Source: Haloarcula sp. CBA1129 (GTDB taxonomy: Archaea > Halobacteriota > Halobacteria > Halobacteriales > Haloarculaceae). Taken from it: a stretch of DNA of 64,000 nt. The notes under the pieces were generated by a model, which saw only the letters and a program-made list of their open reading frames with translations, had not been told where the DNA came from and ran no database searches. This document shows positions 43,900 to 52,261 of the stretch, piece by piece. Both the position numbers and the translations under genes were made by a program. The stretch is from positions 3,348,001 to 3,412,000 of the forward strand of contig NZ_RKSM01000001.1 in the NCBI RefSeq assembly GCF_008729015.1. Direction: 5' to 3'. The first letter of the stretch is position 1; every line of letters begins with the position of its first letter.

Positions 43900-44286
43900 A
43901 TGGCAGAGTACCAGCCCGGCGTGTGTAACATCGGAGCGAACCAGCGCCGCGCCCGACGGCTGTCGGCCATCGGGTCGTTCGCCGTCGCTCTCGGTATTGC
44001 GGTCGCCGTTGGGGTCGGTGCGGTCCCGGCTCTGTCGCTGTGGGCGACCGTCCCGTTCGTCTTCGGCGGCTACCTCGGCGCGTTGCAGGACTACTTCCGG
44101 TTCTGTGTTGCCTTCGGTGCGCTCGCCCGCTACGACCTGTCGGGGTCGGGCGGGGACAGCGGAAACGTTGCTGCAACCGAGGCTGTTCGTGCTGATCGCC
44201 GACAGGCCGCGAAAATTCTCCTGCTCGCGGCCGCGGCGACAGTCGTGACGGGCGGCCTCGGAGCTGCTTTCCTCCAACTGGTGTAA
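43900..44286 (+). CDS. Small membrane protein
   Basis: 128 residues. Hydrophilic N terminus (EYQPGVCNIGANQRRARR) followed by three helices (about 25-44, 47-68, 104-126). The NIGANQRRARRL segment looks like a conserved start, with a positive cytoplasmic patch before helix 1. ATG 43900 chosen over a TTG/GTG region upstream. No function known. Confidence 0.7.
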   Translation: MAEYQPGVCNIGANQRRARRLSAIGSFAVALGIAVAVGVGAVPALSLWATVPFVFGGYLGALQDYFRFCVAFGALARYDLSGSGGDSGNVAATEAVRADRRQAAKILLLAAAATVVTGGLGAAFLQLV

Positions 44287-44328
44287 CTGCGGACGGACTC
44301 TGGCGACAGCTATCCGTCTGGCCGCGTG

Positions 44329-45303
44329 TTAAACGATAGCCAGTCCGCTCGGCACCTGATTGTACTCGGCCGACCAGTCTCCAGCGTCAGGCCACCGCCT
44401 GACCCACATCTCCCCTCGTTTCGACTCGAACAGCCCGTGGTTCGTCAGCGCGAGCAAGCTGCCGTCCGGGTCGGTGGCGAGCACCGGTCTGGCCAGTCCG
44501 TCCGGCCCGGGCAGGCCGTCCATCGATTGGATCCAGCGGTCGCCGTCCCACCGATACACGTAGCTCTCGCCGCTGGTGCTGTGGGCCGACCGGGGGCCGC
44601 TGGCCGCCGAGACGACGATGCGGTCCGGATCCTCCGGGTGGACGGCAAGCCCCCACACGTACCGATGGGCCAGCCCCGCCTGTGGGTGGGTCCACGTCTC
44701 GCCGCGGTCGGTCGACAGCGCGAAGCCGTCGCCGGCTGCGGTGTACACCCGGTCCGGGGCGTCGGGGTGGGTCGCCAGCGTGTGGTTGTCCCGCCGCGCG
44801 CCGTCGGGGTGGTCGACCCACGTTTCGCCGCCGTCGGAACTGCGGAGGAACGCGCCGGCCTCGATGGCGACGTACACCTGCTCCGGATCGTCCGGCGCGA
44901 GGGCGAGCCAGCGCACATGGTGGGTGTGTGGCCGCGGCGGGAACGACCATCGCGACGCCGAATCGAGGTTGGTCAGCCCCGACCGCTCCGTCCACGTCGC
45001 CCCGCCGTCGGCCGAGCGGTAGACCGCGCTCGGCTCCGTCCCGGCCCACACCACGTTGGAGTCGTGCGGGCTGACCGTGACGCTCGTCACGCGGTCGCCA
45101 GCGGCCAGTACCTGCTCCCACGTCGCGCCGCCGTCGGTCGTCCGCTGGAGGCCGGCGTCTGCGGTGCCCACGAAGGAACGTTCTGGTTTGGCCGCTTCTG
45201 CGGCGACGCACTCGATGTCGTGGCCGAGAAGATAGTCGTCCCAGCCGCTGTCGCCGTCCCCAACGAGGACGCGGTCACTGAGCGCGGCGTAGGCGGTGTG
45301 CAT
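44329..45303 (-). CDS. Asp-box beta-propeller protein
   Basis: 324 residues. Four Asp boxes (S/T-x-D-x-G-x-T-W) are visible: TTDGGATW, SADGGATW, SSDGGETW and STDRGETW, each at a blade turn, as in BNR/YCF48/sortilin-like propellers. HPEDPDRI-type loops recur between them. No signal peptide is present, so it probably acts in the cytoplasm. Sialidase activity is unlikely, since catalytic arginines are not placed for it. Function unknown. It follows the membrane protein at 45373 on the same strand, 69 bases after it. Confidence 0.85.
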   Translation of the reverse strand: MHTAYAALSDRVLVGDGDSGWDDYLLGHDIECVAAEAAKPERSFVGTADAGLQRTTDGGATWEQVLAAGDRVTSVTVSPHDSNVVWAGTEPSAVYRSADGGATWTERSGLTNLDSASRWSFPPRPHTHHVRWLALAPDDPEQVYVAIEAGAFLRSSDGGETWVDHPDGARRDNHTLATHPDAPDRVYTAAGDGFALSTDRGETWTHPQAGLAHRYVWGLAVHPEDPDRIVVSAASGPRSAHSTSGESYVYRWDGDRWIQSMDGLPGPDGLARPVLATDPDGSLLALTNHGLFESKRGEMWVRRWPDAGDWSAEYNQVPSGLAIV

Positions 45304-45372
45304 ACTGCATGCGACGAGCTACGTGCAGAGAACGGTGTCGCCCGCTCGCGCCTTTTGCCTCGAAATCGAGGA

Positions 45373-46140
45373 CTACGGCGTCCACCAGCGCAGGCCGACC
45401 ATCACGAAAACGATGGCCAGTTGCATCAGCCCCTGCAGGCCCCCGAGCTTGGCGTTTCGCATCCCGATCTCCGAGACGAGGTCCACGTCCGGGTTCTCGG
45501 AGACGACTTGCCGGTAGATTCGGACTTCGCCGGGGAGAATGACGCCGAAACCCTGCACGGACAGTACCGTCACGATAGCGAGCGTGGCGACGATCCACCA
45601 CGAGGTCATCGCAAAGGCAGGTAGCGTCGTGGCGAGATACGCGCCGGAGCCCACGACGGCCACGCCGAGGACGCCCAGCGTCTTTGGGTCGGTCAGTGCG
45701 TCGAACTGATAGCCGATGAGGAGGACGACCGGAATCAGCGTCGCGGCGGTCAGAATCGCTAACCACGGGTCGGCGTTCGGGAACTTTCCGAGGCGAAGCG
45801 CCAGCAGGATGCCGCCGCTGATAGTCACCGTCGCCAGCGTCGGCATCAGGAACGTCATCTTGGGCGTGAACGACGCGAAGAAGTCGGCCCGGGCCTCGGG
45901 CTCCTGGCCGCCCAGCACCGGCCCCAGCACTAGGCCCATGAACAGGTCGATGCCGGTCCACAGCACGCCAGCCATGACGTGCACATAGGTCAGCGCCCGG
46001 ATGTTGCCGCTGGCGAGCGCCCCCGCAAACGCGAGCAGCGGGACGGCGACCGCTCCCACGGCAAAGGCCGGGTTCGCCTGCTTCGCCAGCCCACCGATAC
46101 CACGTTTCCGCTCGACACGGTCCGCTGTCGACTGCGCCAT
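45373..46140 (-). CDS. Six-helix integral membrane protein, DUF2269-like
   Basis: 255 residues with six to seven helices. VHVMAGVLWTGIDLFMG near residue 55 and a final hydrophobic helix (LMQLAIVFVMVGLRWW) recall the DUF2269 or heme-copper-oxidase-like small membrane proteins; histidines in VHVMAG could be a heme ligand, but this is speculation. Start ATG 46140 is followed by a basic cytoplasmic stretch. Function unknown. Confidence 0.7.
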   Translation of the reverse strand: MAQSTADRVERKRGIGGLAKQANPAFAVGAVAVPLLAFAGALASGNIRALTYVHVMAGVLWTGIDLFMGLVLGPVLGGQEPEARADFFASFTPKMTFLMPTLATVTISGGILLALRLGKFPNADPWLAILTAATLIPVVLLIGYQFDALTDPKTLGVLGVAVVGSGAYLATTLPAFAMTSWWIVATLAIVTVLSVQGFGVILPGEVRIYRQVVSENPDVDLVSEIGMRNAKLGGLQGLMQLAIVFVMVGLRWWTP

Positions 46141-46235
46141 GTCTGCTATATCAGGTGTCGCTATCGACTAAAACGTTGGTGGCCGCTTCCTAACTCGCTG
46201 CTACACTGCTACCTGACTCACGTGACCATACGTTT

Positions 46236-46258
46236 AATGCATCGCAATGCGTTGCATT
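46236..46258. promoter_or_regulatory. Palindromic operator of toxin-antitoxin operon
   Basis: A 23-base near-perfect palindrome, arms AATGCA and TGCATT with GCA/TGC inside, ends five bases before the antitoxin ATG at 46263. TATA-like CGTTTAA directly precedes it. The position fits autoregulation by the ribbon-helix-helix antitoxin. Confidence 0.65.
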
Positions 46259-46262
46259 ACAC

Positions 46263-46559
46263 ATGGAAAATGTCACCACTCGCATGAGTGACGAGGAACT
46301 CGGTCTGGTGGCCCGACTCGCCGACGTGACCGGGGCGAGCCGCAGTGATGCTATCCGACAGGCCATTCAGCGGGGGGCCAGAGAGGAACTGATTCGGACT
46401 GCACTCCAGCGGTATCAGGACGGCGAGGTCGGGATGCGTGGGGCTGCCGACATCGCTGGCCTCACCATCGCGGAGATGATGACTGAAGCGAACGAACGCG
46501 GCGTTATGACGAACTACGATGAGGCAGACCTGGCCGGCGACGTAGATTCGCTCCGATGA
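46263..46559 (+). CDS. UPF0175-type antitoxin with RHH start
   Basis: 98 residues. The N-terminal half (TRMSDEELGLVARLADVTG, then ASRSDAIRQAIQRG) is a ribbon-helix-helix DNA-binding domain. The second half (ALQRYQDGEVGMRGAADIAGLTIAEMM) matches the UPF0175 family pattern, usually found as the antitoxin of PIN/DUF3368 toxins. Its stop overlaps the toxin start by four bases (ATGA), so the pair is translationally coupled. It should neutralise the PIN protein and bind the palindrome at 46236. Cytoplasmic. Confidence 0.85.
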   Translation: MENVTTRMSDEELGLVARLADVTGASRSDAIRQAIQRGAREELIRTALQRYQDGEVGMRGAADIAGLTIAEMMTEANERGVMTNYDEADLAGDVDSLR

Positions 46560-47083
46560 CTGACGGCGACCGAACGGTTCTGGTAGATGCCAGCGTATTC
46601 ATCACACTAGCTGATACTGGGAGCGCTGACCTGCTTACCGGACTCGATGGTTCAGTCGTCATTCCCGACTGCGTTCGCCAAGAGATTACCAGTGACCCGG
46701 CAGCGAAAACGCTGTCCGACGCCGTCGCTGACGGCTTGATCACCTGCCCAGAGCCTGTTCCCGATGCTGCCGTTGAGGAGGCAGCCAGCCACCTCGGCCG
46801 TTCCGAGGAGGAAGTTCAAGGAGATGCCGTACTGCTGGCTCACGCACTAGTCGAAGATGACCCCGTCGTCATTACCGACGATAACCCTCTCAGACAGACC
46901 TCCAAGGCGCTGTCGATACCGATCTCTGGGTCGATTGGTGTCCTCGTACGGACTGTCGAGCGGGGTGATGTCGATTCGGACGCCGCAAAGGAGACACTCT
47001 ATGCGATGGATGAAGTCGGAGCCCGCCTCAGTGCGAGTCTCGTAAAGCGAGCGGAGCGATTGATCGACGACGCGGCCGATTAG
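46556..47083 (+). CDS. PIN-domain toxin (DUF3368-like)
   Basis: 175 residues. PIN nuclease acidic residues are visible: LVDASVFI (Asp-1), the Glu of CVRQEI, and DAVLLAHAL and ITDDN (later Asp residues), all consistent with a magnesium-dependent RNase. DUF3368-type members are the usual partner of UPF0175 antitoxins. The C-terminal ~35 residues form an extra helical part. Its stop codon overlaps the uvrA stop from the opposite strand. Likely RNA target unknown. Confidence 0.85.
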   Translation: MTDGDRTVLVDASVFITLADTGSADLLTGLDGSVVIPDCVRQEITSDPAAKTLSDAVADGLITCPEPVPDAAVEEAASHLGRSEEEVQGDAVLLAHALVEDDPVVITDDNPLRQTSKALSIPISGSIGVLVRTVERGDVDSDAAKETLYAMDEVGARLSASLVKRAERLIDDAAD

Positions 47084-50061
47084 TCGTCGTCCGCGGCTGG
47101 CTGCTCAGCCGCCGACTCGCGGTCGGCGCGTGGCCCCTCTAGCTCGACGGTCGGCAGCAGGTCCCGGAGGTACTTTCCGGTGTAGGACGCTTCGGTCCGG
47201 GTCACGTCCTCCGGTGTTCCCTGAGCGACGAGCTCACCGCCGTTCTCGCCGCCTTCGGGGCCGAGGTCGATGATGTGGTCGGCGTTTTTCACGAGGTCGA
47301 GTTCGTGCTCGATGACGACCACGGTGTTGCCGTCGTCGGTGAGCCGGTGGAGCACGTCGATGAGCTTGCGCTCGTCCTCCGGGTGGAGCCCGGTCGTCGG
47401 TTCATCCAGCAGGTACAGCGTCTCGCCCGAGTCTTTCTTGCCGAGTTCCTCGGCGAGCTTCACGCGCTGGGCCTCGCCGCCGGAGAGCGTGGTCGAGGGC
47501 TGTCCGAGGCGCATATAGTCCAGTCCCACGTCCTTCAGGAGTTCCAGCCGGCGGCGGATGCCGCTGTGGCTCTCGAAGAAGTCGTAGGCCTCCTCGACAG
47601 TCATGTCGAGCACGTCGGCGATGGTCGCACCCTTGTAGGTCACGTCCAGCGTTTCGTCGTTGTAGCGCGCGCCGCCACACTCCTCGCAGGGGACCGTCAC
47701 GTCCGAGAGGAAGTTCATGTCGATGGTGACCGTGCCCTGTCCGCCACAGCCCTCACAGCGGCCGCCCTTGACGTTGAACGAGAACCGCCCCTTCTCGTAG
47801 CCCCGCTGTTTCGAGAGGCTGGTCTCGGCGAACAGCTCGCGGATGTGGTCGAAGACGTTGGTGTAGGTCGCCGGGTTGGAGCGGGGCGTGCGGCCGATGG
47901 GCGACTGGTCGATGAGCCGCACCGTCTCGACGGCGTCGAGGCCGTCGATAGCGTCGTGCTCGCCGGGGTTCACGTCGGTGTCGTTCATCCGGCGGACCAG
48001 CCCCTTGTACAGCACGTCGTGCATCAGCGTCGACTTCCCGGAGCCAGAGACGCCCGTGATGGCGGTGAACGTCCCCAGCGGGATGGACACGTCGAGGTCC
48101 GCGAGGTTGTGCTGACGAGCGCCCCGAACCGTGAGTTCGCCGTCGGCCTCGCGGCGGCTGTCGGGCACCGGAATCGTCCGCTCGCCCGAGAGGTACTTCC
48201 CGGTGACCGACTCGTCGGTGTCGATGACCTCGTCCATCGGCCCGTTGACGACGACTTCGCCGCCGCGCTTGCCCGGCCCGGGGCCCATGTCGATTATCTG
48301 GTCGGCCCGGCGCATCGTCTCGGTGTCGTGTTCGACCACGAGCAGCGTGTTCCCGAGGTCCCGGAGCTCTTCAAGGGTGTTCAGCAGGCGGTCGTTGTCC
48401 CGCTGGTGGAGGCCGATAGAGGGTTCGTCGAGGACGTAGAGGACGCCGACGAGGCCGCTTCCGATCTGAGTCGCCAGCCGAATACGCTGGCTCTCCCCGC
48501 CCGACAGCGTCGAGGCCTCACGGTCCAGTGTCAAGTAGTCCAGCCCGACCTCGGTCATGAAGCCAAGGCGGGCGCGAATCTCCTTGAGAATCTCCTCGGC
48601 GATTTTCCGGTCCCGAGCCGAGAGGTTCCCCTCCATCCCTTCGAAGTGCGCCAGCGCGTCGCTGATAGACATCTCGTTGACGTCGGTGATTGAGGTCCCG
48701 TCCACGAGCACCGCCCGCGACTCGGCCTTGAGTCGCGTCCCTTCGCAGGCCGGGCACGTCGTCGTCGCCATGAACTCCTCGATGTGCTCGCGGGCGCGGT
48801 CCGAGTCCGTCTCGACGTGTCGCCGCTCAAGGTTCGGGATGACGCCCTCGAAGCGCTCGCTTTTCTCGCGGGTCCCGTTCTTGGTCCGCCACTGGAAGTC
48901 GACGATGCGGTCGGTCCCATAGAGGAACTGCCGCTGGATGGACTCGTCTAGCTCCTCGAACGGCGTCGAGAGGTCTACGCCGAAGTGCTCGGCGACGTTG
49001 TCCAGTTGCCGCGAGTAGTAGGTCCGGTCGTAGCTCCATGGCTCGAAGACGTGCTTGAGCGCCTTCGACGGGTCGGTGATGACGAGGTCTTCGCTGACCT
49101 CCTTCGTCTCGCCCAGCCCCTCACACTCCGGGCAGGCCCCGTGCGGTGAGTTGAACGAGAACGAGCGCGTCTCGATTTCGGAGATGTCGATACCGCAGTG
49201 AGTACAGGCGAGGTCCTCGGAGAGTTCGACAACGAGGCGGTCCGCGGCGGTGTCGTCGTCCGCTTCGTCCCCGTCGGCAAGGTCACCGGTCGCTCTGGCG
49301 TCTGACCCGCCGAGCGTTTCCGACGCGCCCTCGGGCGGGTCCGGCAGGATGACCTTCAGCGTCCCGTCGGCCTCTTCCAGCGCAGTCTCGACGGAGTCCG
49401 TGAGACGCGAGCGGGCATCCGGCGAGATCTTCACGCGGTCCACGACCACGTCGATGGTGTGGTCGTAGTTCTCGTCCAGTTCGGGGCGGTCCATCGTGAG
49501 GTCGAACGCCTCGCCGTCGACCTCGACGCGGCTGTACCCCTCGCCGACGAGGTCGTCGAACAGGTCCTCGAAGGCCCCCTTCTGGTCGCGAACGACCGGC
49601 GCACACAGTTTCGCTCGGGTTCCCTCGGGCAGTTCGAGGAGGCGAGACACCATGTTCTGGGCGGACTGCTCGCCCACTTCGCGGCCACACTCCGGACAGT
49701 GAGGCGTGCCGACGCGAGCGTACAGCAGCCGGAGGTAGTCGTGCAGTTCGGTGACGGTGCCGACCGTCGAGCGGGGGTTGTTGGCGGCGTTCTTCTGGTC
49801 GATAGAGATCGCCGGCGAGAGCCCTTCGACGTTCTCGACCTGTGGCTTGTCCATCTGCCCCAAGAAGTTCCGTGCGTAGGCGGAGAGCGACTCGATGTAG
49901 CGCCGCTGGCCTTCGGCGTACACCGTCTCGAACGCGAGCGAGGATTTGCCCGACCCCGACAGCCCGGTGACGACTGTCAGTTCCTCGCGGGGAATCTCCA
50001 CGTCGACGTCCTTGAGGTTGTGTTCCTCGGCCCCTCGGACCTCGATTATATCCTTGCTCAT
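47080..50061 (-). CDS. uvrA: Excinuclease ABC subunit UvrA
   Basis: 993 residues, complete. Two ABC ATPase modules: Walker A GLSGSGKSS near residue 32 and GVSGSGKST near 650; signature LSGGESQR and LSGGEAQR; Walker B regions VLYVLDEPS and LYLLDEPT. Zinc-finger cysteines appear as CPECEGLG/CPACEGT and CEGCGGQG/CEECGG. UvrA recognises bulky DNA damage and loads UvrB. No uvrB or uvrC in the window. ATG 50061 starts the conserved IEVRGAEEHNLKDV region; in-frame sequence upstream is chance. Acidic C-terminal tail typical of haloarchaea. Confidence 0.97.
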   Translation of the reverse strand: MSKDIIEVRGAEEHNLKDVDVEIPREELTVVTGLSGSGKSSLAFETVYAEGQRRYIESLSAYARNFLGQMDKPQVENVEGLSPAISIDQKNAANNPRSTVGTVTELHDYLRLLYARVGTPHCPECGREVGEQSAQNMVSRLLELPEGTRAKLCAPVVRDQKGAFEDLFDDLVGEGYSRVEVDGEAFDLTMDRPELDENYDHTIDVVVDRVKISPDARSRLTDSVETALEEADGTLKVILPDPPEGASETLGGSDARATGDLADGDEADDDTAADRLVVELSEDLACTHCGIDISEIETRSFSFNSPHGACPECEGLGETKEVSEDLVITDPSKALKHVFEPWSYDRTYYSRQLDNVAEHFGVDLSTPFEELDESIQRQFLYGTDRIVDFQWRTKNGTREKSERFEGVIPNLERRHVETDSDRAREHIEEFMATTTCPACEGTRLKAESRAVLVDGTSITDVNEMSISDALAHFEGMEGNLSARDRKIAEEILKEIRARLGFMTEVGLDYLTLDREASTLSGGESQRIRLATQIGSGLVGVLYVLDEPSIGLHQRDNDRLLNTLEELRDLGNTLLVVEHDTETMRRADQIIDMGPGPGKRGGEVVVNGPMDEVIDTDESVTGKYLSGERTIPVPDSRREADGELTVRGARQHNLADLDVSIPLGTFTAITGVSGSGKSTLMHDVLYKGLVRRMNDTDVNPGEHDAIDGLDAVETVRLIDQSPIGRTPRSNPATYTNVFDHIRELFAETSLSKQRGYEKGRFSFNVKGGRCEGCGGQGTVTIDMNFLSDVTVPCEECGGARYNDETLDVTYKGATIADVLDMTVEEAYDFFESHSGIRRRLELLKDVGLDYMRLGQPSTTLSGGEAQRVKLAEELGKKDSGETLYLLDEPTTGLHPEDERKLIDVLHRLTDDGNTVVVIEHELDLVKNADHIIDLGPEGGENGGELVAQGTPEDVTRTEASYTGKYLRDLLPTVELEGPRADRESAAEQPAADDD

Positions 50062-50196
50062 CTTTGAATCTTGGTTGGCCGGCAGGAGGGAAACCCTGTC
50101 GGTTCGGGTACCGGTAGACGAGTTCTCTCGCGGGACTGTTTTTATTTTGAGTGATGGTGCGAAAGATTTACCATAAATATCGAGTATGAGATTTGT

Positions 50197-50778
50197 ATGG
50201 GTACGACGAGCGACTACGACATCAAAGGAATCGACCTCTCCGACGACAGCTACACGGTCGAACAGAGTCTGGTCCGCAACAAGTACAAGGCGATGGACGC
50301 CGCCGGAAACGTCGTCCTCCGCGGGAAACAGAAGATGCTGAAGATGAAAGAGCAGTTCCCGTTCGTCGACGCGAACGGCGACGAGGTGTTCGAGGTCAAT
50401 GCCGGCGGCATAATCGACGTGGCCGGCAACTACGTCCTCACCGACTCCAAGACAGGCGAGGACATCGTCATCCTCGACAATGACTACTCGATCTTCCAAG
50501 ATACGTGGAAGATTCGGGACGCCAGCACGGAGGCGAAAATCGCCGAGATCAACTCCCAAGGCGCGCTCGTGACTATCGCCCGGAACTTCGTCCCCTTTGG
50601 CGGCTGGATTCCTCACAAGTACGAGATAACCGATCAGGACGGCAACCACGTGGGCAACATCGACGGGCAGTTCTCGCTCAAAGACCGCTACGAGATCACC
50701 ATCGACGACGCCAGCACGGTCCCGAAAGAGCCGATTATCGCAGCGGCGATGGTTATCGACGCGATTCAGGGGAACTAG
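50197..50778 (+). CDS. LURP-one-related (tubby-like) family protein
   Basis: 193 residues, predicted beta barrel with a central helix: YTVEQSLVRNKYKAMDAAGN, VVLRGKQKMLKMKEQFPFVD and the following DANGDEVFEV are typical LURP-one-related features, as are the alternating strands up to DRYEITIDD. The family resembles phospholipid scramblases/tubby proteins, function in archaea unknown. No signal peptide. TATA-like ATAAATAT lies 17-24 bases before the ATG. Divergent from uvrA. Confidence 0.82.
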   Translation: MGTTSDYDIKGIDLSDDSYTVEQSLVRNKYKAMDAAGNVVLRGKQKMLKMKEQFPFVDANGDEVFEVNAGGIIDVAGNYVLTDSKTGEDIVILDNDYSIFQDTWKIRDASTEAKIAEINSQGALVTIARNFVPFGGWIPHKYEITDQDGNHVGNIDGQFSLKDRYEITIDDASTVPKEPIIAAAMVIDAIQGN

Positions 50779-50830
50779 CTGACCTGCGGACACCGGAATC
50801 CTTCTTGCCTTGGCACCCTCAGAGACGGCT

Positions 50831-52237
50831 ATGCGCCGCCGGACGGTCCTCCGACGACTCGCCCTCGCAGGCACAGGTGTCGGTCTGGGAACCGGGACAG
50901 CCCACGGCCATCCGATGCCGACCGGAGACGGCACAGCTGAGCCAGCATCTTCCGATACCCCGACCGGCGAAGACCCGCTGGGGGTGCTGGAGATGGAGAC
51001 GGTGTACGAGGTCGTCACTAGCCCCGACGGACACACGGCCTACGTTGCGACGGGGGACGGCATCGCGCTCGTCGACCTCGTCACGCCGACCAGTCCGCGA
51101 CTGCTCAGCCGACGGACCGGGTTGCTAGCCGAGAGCGACAGCGGGCCGATACAGCGCGTGCAGGACCTCGCCGTCAGCGACGGCCGACTGCTGGCCGCCG
51201 GGCCGGCCCACCCCGCCGATGGCGCTCACGGGTTCGTCGTCTTCGACGTGAGTGACCGGCGGGACCCGTCCCGAATCGCGAGCCTCGAACTGGACACGCG
51301 TATCCACAACTGCCACTTCGACGGCCGTTACGCCTATCTGACCGCGAACGACCGCGACGGTAACCCATTGCTGGTGGTGGATGTCGACGCCGAACGGGAA
51401 GTCGGCGAGTGGTCGCTGCTCGACGCCAGTGACGTCTGGCAGGACGTTCCAACGTCACTCTGGCCGCTGCATGACGTCTGGGTGCAAGACGACCGGGCGT
51501 ATCTGGCCTACTGGGACGGCGGAACGTGGATTCTCGACGTGTCGGACCCGGGTGACATCTCGCTGGTAGCGAACGTCCGCGGGCGTTCCCCCGAGGAATT
51601 GGCCGCTATCGAGGACCCCGGCACCGAACGGAGCGAGCCGCCGGGCAACGACCACTTCGTGACCGTCGACGAAGACGCGTCGCTGCTGGGTGTCGGCGGC
51701 GAATCGTGGGACCTCGGCGGCGACGGCAGCGGCGGCCCGAGCGGCATCGACCTGTACGACATCAGCGATCCGACTGACGCCGAACTGCTGGCAACGCTTG
51801 ACCCGCCGCCGACCTCGGACCCCTCGCCGGGGGGCATCCTCACGACGGCGCACAACTTCGAACTGACCGACAACCGCTGTTATTCAGCGTGGTACAACGG
51901 CGGGGTCCGGGTCCACGACCTGACGGACCCGGCCGCACCCGACCTCGCCTTCGAGTGGCGCAACACCGAAGCGACCTCGTTCTGGACCGCCCAGCGGGCC
52001 GCCGGCTGTTTCGTCGCCGGGAGCACCGACGCGAGTCAGGGGACGGATGTCCAGCCCGGGCTGTACACGTTCCCGGACCCCCAGATACGGACGCCGACGA
52101 CCACGGACGAGGAGGGGGCCGGTGTCGACGGAACCGACGGGGCCTCACTCGGTGTCGGCGGCCCCGGCTTCGGCGTCGGGTCGGCGGTCGCGGCGGTCGG
52201 GCTGGCGGCGTGGCGCGCCCGTCGTCGGCAGGATTAA
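50831..52237 (+). CDS. Exported LVIVD-repeat protein with Tat signal and PGF-CTERM
   Basis: 468 residues. N terminus RRRTVLRRLALAGTGVGLG is a twin-arginine signal. The body has LVIVD-type propeller repeats (GIALVDLVTP, GFVVFDVSDRRDPSRI, TWILDVSDPGDISLV, IDLYDISDPTDAELL). The end PGFGVGSAVAAVGLAAWRARRR is a PGF-CTERM tripartite signal, processed by archaeosortase A with lipid attachment. So it is folded in the cytoplasm, exported by Tat and anchored to the cell surface. ATG 50831 is seven codons below another in-frame start and begins the Tat signal. Ligand unknown. Confidence 0.88.
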   Translation: MRRRTVLRRLALAGTGVGLGTGTAHGHPMPTGDGTAEPASSDTPTGEDPLGVLEMETVYEVVTSPDGHTAYVATGDGIALVDLVTPTSPRLLSRRTGLLAESDSGPIQRVQDLAVSDGRLLAAGPAHPADGAHGFVVFDVSDRRDPSRIASLELDTRIHNCHFDGRYAYLTANDRDGNPLLVVDVDAEREVGEWSLLDASDVWQDVPTSLWPLHDVWVQDDRAYLAYWDGGTWILDVSDPGDISLVANVRGRSPEELAAIEDPGTERSEPPGNDHFVTVDEDASLLGVGGESWDLGGDGSGGPSGIDLYDISDPTDAELLATLDPPPTSDPSPGGILTTAHNFELTDNRCYSAWYNGGVRVHDLTDPAAPDLAFEWRNTEATSFWTAQRAAGCFVAGSTDASQGTDVQPGLYTFPDPQIRTPTTTDEEGAGVDGTDGASLGVGGPGFGVGSAVAAVGLAAWRARRRQD

Positions 52238-52261
52238 TTCTGGCCGCACCACTGCTTCCCG

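Noticed and set aside
46263-47083. Reading the pair as a VapBC system in the narrow sense
   Set aside because: The antitoxin matches the UPF0175 pattern and the toxin the DUF3368-like PIN group, not the classic VapB/VapC pair.
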